Below are positions 5,645-11,040 of a DNA stretch of 11,040 nucleotides, piece by piece. The translations under genes and the position numbers were made by a program. Position 1 is the stretch's first letter; the number at the start of each line of letters is the position of its first letter. Source of the DNA: Glacieibacterium sp038211965 (GTDB taxonomy: Bacteria; Pseudomonadota; Alphaproteobacteria; Sphingomonadales; Sphingomonadaceae); NCBI GenBank assembly GCA_038211965.1, contig JBBQVB010000088.1:1-11040 (forward strand). Direction: 5' to 3'. The notes beneath the pieces were generated by a model. The model made no database searches and was not told where the DNA came from. It saw nothing but the letters and a program-made list of their open reading frames with translations.

Positions 5645-7174
5645 TTGGAGGCGGGGATCCAGCGTAATCTCGACCTCGTCGACGGCGCTTCGTTCGATCT
5701 CGCGGTCGTGGGTGGCGGCATCGTCGGGGCGTTCTGCGCCTGCGACGCGGCGCGGCGCGGTTTGCGTGTCCTGCTGATCGACAAGGACGACTTCGGCGGC
5801 GGCACCAGCGAGGGCATGAGCCACCTCGTCCACGGCGGCATCCGCTATCTCGTGCAGGGCCGCATCGGACTTGTCCGCGAAGCCCTGGCGGAGCGCAATC
5901 GCTGGCGGCGTTTCGCGCCGCATCGGGTCGCCGTGCAGCCGTTCCTGATGCCCGTCGCGGCGGGGCGCTCGGCTGCGGCGCTGGCCCGCCGCGCGGGTGT
6001 CGCGTTGTTCGACGGGCTGGGGCGCGGTCTCGACGGCGGCGCGCCGATGCGCTGGCTCGACGCGCGCACCGCCGTCGCGATGGAACCGGCGCTCGCTGCC
6101 ATGCCACTGGCGGGCGCGTGCCTTTACGACGAATGCCGCGTCGACGAGCCCGAGCGCGTCGTGCTCGCGCTGGTCGCCGACGCCGTCGCGCATGGTGCGG
6201 TCGCCGCCAATCACCTCGCCTGCACCGGCCTCACCGTTCGCGATCAGCGCGTCGAGGCGCTGCATCTCACCGACATGTTGACCGGCGACGGGCTGCAGCT
6301 CCGCCCGCGCGCCATCCTCAACGCCGCCGGATCGGCGGCCGACGCGGTTGCGACGATGCTGCTGCCCGGCCAGACCCAGGTCCATCTGAGCCGTTCGAAG
6401 GGCGTCCATTTCGTGACGCACGCCATCGCGCGGAACGCGGCGCTGGCGTTGAGCGGGACGGGCCGGCACGCCTTCATCGTGCCGTGGATGGGAATGGCGC
6501 TCGTCGGCACGTCGGACGATGCGACCGACGCCGCCGAAGTGTGCCCCGAGCCCGCCGACCTCGACGACCTCGAAGCCCGACTGCGCGCCCTGCTGCCGGG
6601 GCTGGGACCGCTCGAACGGCTCGATGTCTTCGCCGGGGTACGCGCGCTGCCGACCGCGTCGGGTTCGACCTACACGGCAGCACGCGACATGGCGCTGCGG
6701 CACCACGCGCGCGAGGGCGCAGCCGGCCTGTTCGCGGTCTACGGCGGCAAGTGGACGACCGCGCGCCTGATGGCCGAGCGCGCGATCGATGCCGTTGCCG
6801 CGCATCTCGGGATAGCTCTTCGGTCCTGCGACACCGCAGCGCGTGCGCTTGCCTGCACGCCCGCCGTTTCCATCGCCGAATTCGAACAGGGCTGGCGAGA
6901 TTTGTTGCCGTCATGGCCCGCCGCCGAAGTCACGGCGTGGACGCGCGCCTACGGTAACGCGATGGCGCGCGTCCTCGCGGCGACACCGCACCCCGATGCA
7001 CTCGGGCAGGTCGAACGCGACGCCTGCCGCTTCGCCTTCGCGGTCGACAATGAGATGGCGATGACCGACGGTGACATTGCGCACCGCCTCGGGCGCGGCA
7101 CCCGCCTCGCGCGCCCTGAGATCATGGCCCATCTGGCCGTGTGGCAACGCGCACCGCACGCGGTCGTGCAATGA
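5645..7174 (+). CDS. glpD: FAD-dependent glycerol-3-phosphate dehydrogenase (GlpD-like) of an ether-lipid-type operon
   Basis: A 509-residue protein of the GlpD/GlpA family, close to E. coli GlpD in length. VVGGGIVGA (21-29) is the dinucleotide-binding fold for FAD. HGGIRYL (63-69), GVR (331-333) and GGKWTTAR (367-374) match conserved GlpD segments that include substrate-phosphate contacts. The C-terminal cap (about 395-505) is DAO_C-like. The reaction is G3P to DHAP with electrons passed to quinone; being linked to an AGPS homologue and a lipid kinase, it may serve lipid synthesis more than glycerol use. No glycerol kinase or facilitator gene is nearby. An oddity is TSEGMSHLVHGG (54-65), where classic GlpD has TSSxSxKLxHGG, so the Lys is replaced by His. 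The start is uncertain: TTG 5645 is the first usual start, but GGAGG (5647-5651) sits five bases before an ATC (5657) that opens IQRNLD. The ATG at 5623 is out of frame. The stop overlaps the next ATG (ATGA). Confidence 0.85.
   Translation: MEAGIQRNLDLVDGASFDLAVVGGGIVGAFCACDAARRGLRVLLIDKDDFGGGTSEGMSHLVHGGIRYLVQGRIGLVREALAERNRWRRFAPHRVAVQPFLMPVAAGRSAAALARRAGVALFDGLGRGLDGGAPMRWLDARTAVAMEPALAAMPLAGACLYDECRVDEPERVVLALVADAVAHGAVAANHLACTGLTVRDQRVEALHLTDMLTGDGLQLRPRAILNAAGSAADAVATMLLPGQTQVHLSRSKGVHFVTHAIARNAALALSGTGRHAFIVPWMGMALVGTSDDATDAAEVCPEPADLDDLEARLRALLPGLGPLERLDVFAGVRALPTASGSTYTAARDMALRHHAREGAAGLFAVYGGKWTTARLMAERAIDAVAAHLGIALRSCDTAARALACTPAVSIAEFEQGWRDLLPSWPAAEVTAWTRAYGNAMARVLAATPHPDALGQVERDACRFAFAVDNEMAMTDGDIAHRLGRGTRLARPEIMAHLAVWQRAPHAVVQ
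5647..5651 (+). promoter_or_regulatory. Shine-Dalgarno GGAGG placed for an ATC rather than the TTG start of the GlpD-like gene
   Basis: GGAGG begins inside the TTG codon at 5645-5647, so it cannot serve that start. It is followed by CGGGG and then ATC at 5657, an ideal distance for initiation there. GlpD homologues often begin M-x-R-x-x, matching IQRNLD. This raises the possibility of a rare ATC start. Confidence 0.4.
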
Positions 7175-8088
7175 AGGTCGGCGTCGTCCTCAACCCCGTC
7201 GCGGGCGGCGGCCGGATGGCGACGCGCTGGCCGACGCTGGCAGCGGCCCTCGAGCGCGGGGTCGGCCCGTTCGAACTCGCTCGCACCACCGGCCCTGGCG
7301 ACGCCGCGACGCTGGCTCAGGCGATGGCGCTGCGCGGCGTCGAGCTCGTCGTCGCAGCTGGCGGCGATGGGACGATCGGGGCGGTCGTCGACGGCTTGCT
7401 GAACGCGGGCGGTGCGGCACAGCTCGGCGTCCTGCCCGTCGGGACCGGGGGCGACTTTGCCCGCTCGATCGAAATCGGTGCCACCGACGACGCAGCCCTC
7501 GGCGCGCTGTGTTCGGGCCGGACGCGCCGCATCGATGTCGGACGCATCGGCTTCGTCGCCGACGACGGTCGCCCGTCCGCCCGCTACTTTGTCAACATCG
7601 CCAGCCTCGGCCTGTCGGGACCGACCGACCGTGCGGTCAACGCCGTCAAGCAGCGCGGTCGGGCAGCAGGCCAGTCGGTCTTCCTCTATCACACGCTGCG
7701 CGAACTCTGGCGCTACCGCCCCCAACTTGTGCGGGTCGTGCTCGACGACGGGGCCAAGGTCATCGAGGCGCGGATTGCCGTCGTCGCGGTCGCCAACGGG
7801 CGGTATTTCGGCGGCGGCATGATGATCGCCCCCGACGCGGCGCTTAACGACGGCTGGTTCGACGTCGTCATCTTCCGCGCAGCGAGCAAGCTCCGGCTGA
7901 TCGCCGACCTGCGGCTGCTCTACAGCGGCGCGCACCGCACGCACCCGCTGGTCAGCATCGACCGTGCCCGGCACGTCGAGGTCGAGCCGCTCGGCGACCC
8001 GGCGCTGCTCGACATCGACGGCGAGTCGCCGGGTCGCATCCCGGCGACCTTCGCGCTGCTTCCCGATGCCCTGACGGTGCGCGCTTGA
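7171..8088 (+). CDS. Diacylglycerol/lipid kinase family protein (DAGK catalytic domain, YegS-like)
   Basis: A 305-residue soluble protein. The ATG at 7171 overlaps the GlpD-like stop (ATGA) and opens directly into MKVGVVLNPVAGGGR, the nucleotide-binding start of the DAGK_cat domain; an in-frame GTG at 7141 would overlap the upstream gene further. Further hallmarks are GGDGTIGAVVDGLL (64-77), LPVGTGGDFARS (88-99) and the C-terminal-domain motif ANGRYFGGGMMIAPDA (208-223) followed by LNDGWFDVVI. DIDGE (281-285) is near the end. The family uses ATP to phosphorylate lipid alcohols such as diacylglycerol, sphingoid bases or phosphatidylglycerol. Between a G3P dehydrogenase and an AGPS homologue, a plausible substrate is an alkyl- or acyl-glycerol, but this is inferred. 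Specificity cannot be read from sequence. Confidence 0.9.
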   Translation: MKVGVVLNPVAGGGRMATRWPTLAAALERGVGPFELARTTGPGDAATLAQAMALRGVELVVAAGGDGTIGAVVDGLLNAGGAAQLGVLPVGTGGDFARSIEIGATDDAALGALCSGRTRRIDVGRIGFVADDGRPSARYFVNIASLGLSGPTDRAVNAVKQRGRAAGQSVFLYHTLRELWRYRPQLVRVVLDDGAKVIEARIAVVAVANGRYFGGGMMIAPDAALNDGWFDVVIFRAASKLRLIADLRLLYSGAHRTHPLVSIDRARHVEVEPLGDPALLDIDGESPGRIPATFALLPDALTVRA

Positions 8089-9779
8089 ACGCGGCGAACC
8101 GCTCGGATCCCCGGCTGTGGGGCTGGCTCGACGCGGGAACGCCCGACCTGCTCGAAGAATCGCCGGCGCTTGCCGCGTGGCTCGCGGCGGAACTTGGCCT
8201 TGCAAACCTTGCCGCACTGCCGCCGGTGGCCTTCGATGCCGCCGCCGCTCCCGCATCGCGCCTGACCGGCGACGCTGTTGCCCGGATCGCGGCCTGCCTC
8301 GGGGCGGACGGTCTCTCGCTCGACGCGACCGACCGGGCGCGCGTTTCGCTGGGGCAAAGCTATACCGACCAGTTGCAGCGGCGCAGCGGCACGGTCGCGA
8401 TCATCTGCGACGCGGTGGTACGACCGGGCAGCGGCGATGCGGTTCTGGCACTCCTTGCGATCGCGCACGATTGCGGCTTCACCGTCACGCCGGTCGGCGG
8501 CGCGACCAACGTCGTCGGCGCGATCGCAACGGCCCGCCCCGCAGTTCCGTGGGTGGTCCTCGACCTTCACCGTCTCGCGACCGTCAAGACGGTCGACCTG
8601 ACCGACCTGACCGTGACCGTCGAAGCCGGTATCCGGCTCGTCGATCTCGAAGCGCAATTGAACCCGCAGGGTCTGACGCTCGGCCATTTTCCACAAAGCT
8701 TCATGGGGGCAAGCCTGGGCGGCTCGATCGCCGCGCATGGTGCCGGGCAGAGTTCGGATGGCTATGGCCGCATCGCCGAAATGCTGCTCACGGCAACGCT
8801 GGCGACGCCGCGCGGCTGGTGGCGCACCGAGGCATTCCGTCATGCCGGGGCTGGACCGCACCTCGGCGGCCTCGTGGCCGGGTCGGAGGGGCTGTTCGGC
8901 ATCATCGTCGAGGCGGTGCTCCGCGTTCGTCGATTGCCTGCGATGACCGACGACCGCGCCTGGGCAATGCCGTCGTTCGACGCCGGGCTCGACGCGGTGC
9001 GCCGGCTCGCCCAGACCGGCCACGAATTTTCGATGCTGCGCCTCAGCGACATCGCAGAGACCGGCTTCTTTTCGGCGGTTCGCCTGCGCCGCAAAGGCCT
9101 GACGCGCCCGCCGCTGGCTGAACGCCTTGCCGCTGCGTGGCTGCGCGCGCCGCCCGCTCCGGCGCTGCTGATCGCGAGTTTCGAGGGGACGCGGCGGAAT
9201 GCTCGAATGGCCTTCGCCGACGCGAAGGCGATGCTTGCCCGCCTTGGCGGCGTTGCGCTGGGCGCGCGACCCGGGCGGGCGTGGCGGCGCGACCGGTTTA
9301 CCAGTCCGCACTGGCGCGAGAGCCTGCTCGCCGCGGGAATCGGCATCGACACCTTCGAGACCGCCGCACCGTGGAGCAAGCTCACGGCGCTACACGCGTC
9401 GGTAGGCGATGCCCTCACGCGCGCGGCCGTCGCGGGATGCTCCCCCGGCGCACGCGCTCGGGTACTGGCGCACCTCAGCCACAGCTACCCCGACGGGGCC
9501 AGTCTCTACTTCACCGTCGTCTTCCCGATGGCCGCCGACGCGGCAGCGCAGGCCCGCCTGCTCAAGCGCGCCGCGCTCGGCGCCATCGTCGCGGGCGGCG
9601 GTACGGTCAGCCACCACCATGGTCTGGGGGCGGACCATGCACCATGGGCCGAAGCAGACAAGTCGGCGTTGGGCATCGAAGCATTGGCCGCGCTCGCGAG
9701 CGTCTTCGATCCGAATGGCGTGATTTCGACCGGGTCGGGAGCCTTGTTGCGCGAAGGCTCCCCCGGACGATCGGGCTAG
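8085..9779 (+). CDS. FAD-binding oxidase homologous to alkyl-dihydroxyacetone-phosphate synthase (AGPS-like)
   Basis: A 564-residue protein with a vanillyl-alcohol-oxidase fold (FAD_binding_4 plus FAD-oxidase_C), opening with TTG 8085 inside the lipid-kinase stop (TTGA). It follows AGPS along its length: WGW near the start (12-14), SLGQSYTDQL (88-97), FAD loop PVGGATNV (136-143), AGSEGLFGII (265-274), an Arg in MLRLSD (317-322), FETAAPW (424-430), HSYPDGASLYF (466-476) and SHHHGLG (509-515). These correspond to AGPS segments such as LGHSYTEQ, MGSEGTLGVI, FETSAPW and SHHHGVG, including the catalytic Tyr and triple-His. AGPS swaps the acyl chain of acyl-DHAP for a fatty alcohol, forming the ether bond of alkyl-DHAP. 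Bacterial homologues beside GlpD and DAGK genes are known but poorly studied, so ether-lipid synthesis is likely but unproven. A general D-lactate/glycolate-type oxidase is less likely given the HHH and FETxAPW motifs. Confidence 0.87.
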   Translation: MNAANRSDPRLWGWLDAGTPDLLEESPALAAWLAAELGLANLAALPPVAFDAAAAPASRLTGDAVARIAACLGADGLSLDATDRARVSLGQSYTDQLQRRSGTVAIICDAVVRPGSGDAVLALLAIAHDCGFTVTPVGGATNVVGAIATARPAVPWVVLDLHRLATVKTVDLTDLTVTVEAGIRLVDLEAQLNPQGLTLGHFPQSFMGASLGGSIAAHGAGQSSDGYGRIAEMLLTATLATPRGWWRTEAFRHAGAGPHLGGLVAGSEGLFGIIVEAVLRVRRLPAMTDDRAWAMPSFDAGLDAVRRLAQTGHEFSMLRLSDIAETGFFSAVRLRRKGLTRPPLAERLAAAWLRAPPAPALLIASFEGTRRNARMAFADAKAMLARLGGVALGARPGRAWRRDRFTSPHWRESLLAAGIGIDTFETAAPWSKLTALHASVGDALTRAAVAGCSPGARARVLAHLSHSYPDGASLYFTVVFPMAADAAAQARLLKRAALGAIVAGGGTVSHHHGLGADHAPWAEADKSALGIEALAALASVFDPNGVISTGSGALLREGSPGRSG

Positions 9780-9853
9780 GAACCCGCCGCCGAAGCTGGC
9801 TTGCAAAAACTTGCCGCGATTCAATACTCGATCGCCACGCAGTCGAAAGCGTT

Positions 9854-9883
9854 TCGGCCCGACGCACGCTCCCGCCGGGCCGA
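9854..9883. terminator. 8-bp stem hairpin between convergent genes, possible bidirectional terminator
   Basis: TCGGCCCG (9854-9861) and CGGGCCGA (9876-9883) are perfect inverted arms around a 14-base loop, in the 123-base gap between the convergent AGPS-like and PEP-CTERM genes. A smaller hairpin, CGAAA-GCG-TTTCG (9844-9856), overlaps its left arm. There is no clear U-tract on either side. The location favours a terminator role, but the sequence evidence is moderate. Nothing else is seen in 9780-9902. Confidence 0.45.
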
Positions 9884-9902
9884 CACACCTACGCAACGCC
9901 AA

Positions 9903-10550
9903 TCACGCGAATGCGGCGTCGCTCCGCCGACGGCGGGCGAGGCAGCCGACCGCACCGAAGCCGCCGATCATCAGCGCCCAGGTTGCCGGCTCGGGAACGG
10001 CGGTCACCTGCGCGTTGGCGTTGTCGGGCGCGAAATCCGAGATGAACGCGTTGCCGGCGCCGGGGCTGCGCGGCCACAGATTGTAGGTGTAGTCCGCAGC
10101 GGCAAAGCCCGTGCTCGGTAGCAGCGCGGCGTTGACGAGGGCGCTGAGCGATGCGCCGTTGAAGGAAATCGCGGCCGGCGAGAGATTGGTGGAGGTGTTG
10201 GTGAGCAGGTCGCGCACCGATCCGGTCAGGTTGTTGTTGATGATCACCACGGCGTCGAACAGCACGTTGTTGAGGCCGAGCGAGGCGAACCGCGCGGTAC
10301 CCGAGCCGCGGTTGACCCCGAAGACGTAGAACCCACCGGTCGTGGTGCCGATGTTGCCGCCGAGCGATGCGGTGAAGTCGAAGACGCCGTTGCCGAGGAA
10401 AACCTCGGACGAGCGCACGTCGAGGTCGCCATTCTTCGGTCCGGTGTACGAGGCGATGAAATCGTTTGCCGCGTCGGTCAGCGGCACCGCTGCGGCAAGC
10501 GAGGGCAGCGACAGGGCGAGCGTCGCGGCGAGCAGGGCAGGCTTGAACAT
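9903..10550 (-). CDS. Secreted PEP-CTERM sorting-domain protein of unknown function
   Basis: A 215-residue protein. The ATG at 10550 is preceded by AAGGAG (10559-10564) at eight bases and opens into a clear Sec signal peptide, MFKPALLAATLALSLPSLAA, cleaved near residue 21-22. The C-terminus has the exosortase sorting signal: VPEPATW (185-191), a hydrophobic helix ALMIGGFGAVGCLA, then RRRR (206-209). The middle (25-180) is rich in Asn, Gly, Ser and small hydrophobics with no recognised domain or enzyme motif. PEP-CTERM proteins are processed by exosortase and displayed or released at the surface, often with extracellular polysaccharide. The tail wording is typical of sphingomonads. An in-frame extension to 10718 lacks a ribosome site and a signal peptide, so it was not used. 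Exosortase is not in the window. No link to the neighbouring lipid operons is evident. Confidence 0.9.
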   Translation of the reverse strand: MFKPALLAATLALSLPSLAAAVPLTDAANDFIASYTGPKNGDLDVRSSEVFLGNGVFDFTASLGGNIGTTTGGFYVFGVNRGSGTARFASLGLNNVLFDAVVIINNNLTGSVRDLLTNTSTNLSPAAISFNGASLSALVNAALLPSTGFAAADYTYNLWPRSPGAGNAFISDFAPDNANAQVTAVPEPATWALMIGGFGAVGCLARRRRSDAAFA

Positions 10551-10558
10551 CGGATCGG

Positions 10559-10564
10559 CTCCTT
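10559..10564 (-). promoter_or_regulatory. Ribosome binding site of the PEP-CTERM gene
   Basis: AAGGAG on the minus strand, eight bases before the ATG at 10550. It settles the start of the PEP-CTERM protein against the longer in-frame option. Confidence 0.75.
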
Positions 10565-10601
10565 GAGGGCGGTGGAACGGGGCGCAGGCGAGCCGCGACG
10601 G

Positions 10602-10678
10602 CGACGGCGGACTGCCGTCGTGACCGCCCCGGAAACGGGTGGTGTCCATGGTTTGGCGCGGCTCCGGGATCGCCCCGG
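10602..10678 (-). other. Hairpin-rich leader upstream of the PEP-CTERM gene
   Basis: Three inverted repeats lie in series between the barrel gene end (10744) and the PEP-CTERM start. They are CGACGGC/GCCGTCG (10602-10608 and 10614-10620), CCCG/CGGG (10628-10631 and 10636-10639) and CCGGG/CCCGG (10664-10668 and 10674-10678). If transcribed they would form a structured 5' leader. They do not match a riboswitch consensus I recognise, and some pairing is expected at this GC content. No convincing promoter was found in 10551-10743; TTGAAC on the minus strand near 10717 is a weak -35 candidate. Confidence 0.3.
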
Positions 10679-10743
10679 CCTGCACACGTAAATGCCCGGG
10701 CGGTCGCGGGGCGTTCAACCGGCAGCGAAATAAATCGGACGGT

Positions 10744-11040
10744 CTAGAAAAACGCGGTGGCGCCGACCGTCAGCGCATTTGCCGACTGGCGGCGGGGGGC
10801 GAGATAGGCTTCGCCCGCGCCGCTATGCACCCAGGTCAAGCGAAGCTCGCCGTGCGGGATCGTGGCCGCGACGCCGAGACGCGTGTCGATGCGGGCGCGC
10901 GGGAGCACCTGCGGCGCGACACCGCTGAGCGGCACGAACACCCCGGCGTGCGCAAAGACGCGCAGCCGTTCGACGGGGCGCAGCGCGCCGTTGACCTCGC
11001 AATAGAGCGTGTCGAGGTTTCCGAGGACGTACGCGGGCGA
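10744..11040 (-). CDS. Outer-membrane beta-barrel protein, C-terminal part (possibly TorF/Gcw_chp family), runs off the right edge
   Basis: The frame is open from the right edge to the stop at 10744-10746, giving 98 visible residues. Translation past the nearest internal GTG (10941) shows no stop up to the edge, so the true start is outside the window. The visible part alternates hydrophobic and polar residues with Gly-rich turns, for example LYCEVNGALRPVERLRVFAHAG, then TRLGVAATIPHGELRLTWVH and ALTVGATAFF. The terminal Phe is the usual BAM recognition residue. The pattern of a closing pair of strands resembles TorF-type putative porins (TIGR02001), but a 98-residue fragment cannot settle the family. 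It is 193 bases upstream of the PEP-CTERM gene on the same strand; co-transcription is uncertain. Confidence 0.65.
   Translation of the reverse strand, partial: SPAYVLGNLDTLYCEVNGALRPVERLRVFAHAGVFVPLSGVAPQVLPRARIDTRLGVAATIPHGELRLTWVHSGAGEAYLAPRRQSANALTVGATAFF

Noticed and set aside
5623..5667. ATG at 5623 as start of the GlpD-like gene or a leader peptide
   Set aside because: It is in another frame and stops after 14 codons at TAA 5665-5667. No Shine-Dalgarno precedes it.
8585..8625. Short tandem GACCTGACC-type repeats inside the AGPS-like gene
   Set aside because: They encode the ordinary beta-strand sequence VDLTDLTVTVEAG of the FAD domain; two imperfect copies fit biased codon use.
6949..9311. 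Long minus-strand open frames (435 and 463 codons) opposite the GlpD, lipid-kinase and AGPS genes
   Set aside because: They have low-complexity Arg/Ala/Gly composition, no motifs and no ribosome sites, while the plus-strand frames match known families end to end.
1..11040. tRNA, rRNA, CRISPR array, insertion sequence or phage attachment site
   Set aside because: No cloverleaf, repeat-spacer pattern, transposase or integrase motif, or long terminal inverted repeat was found by reading both strands.

Overview
The window is very GC-rich, with dense head-to-tail genes, long antisense shadow frames and a PEP-CTERM protein whose sorting tail has the form VPEPATWALMIGGFG followed by RRRR. That tail, the MMPL/LolA-like export genes and the codon use fit an alphaproteobacterium of the Sphingomonadales; this is an inference from sequence character and not a proven assignment.

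Layout. (1) Positions 1-986, minus strand: a Rieske iron-sulfur protein followed, with a 4-base overlap, by the start of a TIGR04282/DUF2064 glycosyltransferase that runs off the left edge. The Rieske protein has the two domains of a ring-hydroxylating oxygenase in swapped order. (2) 1162-5491, minus strand: a tightly coupled three-gene envelope operon. In order of transcription it encodes an exported LolA-like (PF17131) carrier, an outer-membrane beta-barrel and a 12-TM MMPL/RND transporter. (3) 5645-9779, plus strand, divergent from the export operon across about 150 bases: three overlapping genes for a GlpD-type FAD glycerol-3-phosphate dehydrogenase, a YegS/DAGK-type lipid kinase and a homologue of alkyl-dihydroxyacetone-phosphate synthase (AGPS), the ether-bond-forming enzyme of ether-lipid synthesis. 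(4) 9903-10550, minus strand: a small secreted PEP-CTERM protein with a hairpin-rich leader. (5) 10744-11040, minus strand: the C-terminus of another outer-membrane beta-barrel.

How the genes may work together. The plus-strand operon looks like a glycerolipid module: GlpD-like supplies or handles DHAP/G3P, AGPS-like makes an alkyl-glycerone phosphate, and the lipid kinase acts on a lipid alcohol. The divergent operon has one component for each envelope layer: an inner-membrane RND pump, a periplasmic LolA-like carrier and an outer-membrane barrel. The most interesting hypothesis here is that the two operons make and export one unusual (ether-type) lipid. Shared control from the 5492-5644 region, which holds two perfect palindromes, is possible. 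The link is inferred from layout; the individual family calls rest on clear motifs.

No tRNA, rRNA, CRISPR, insertion sequence or integrase was seen. No gene-free stretch exceeds 300 bases.
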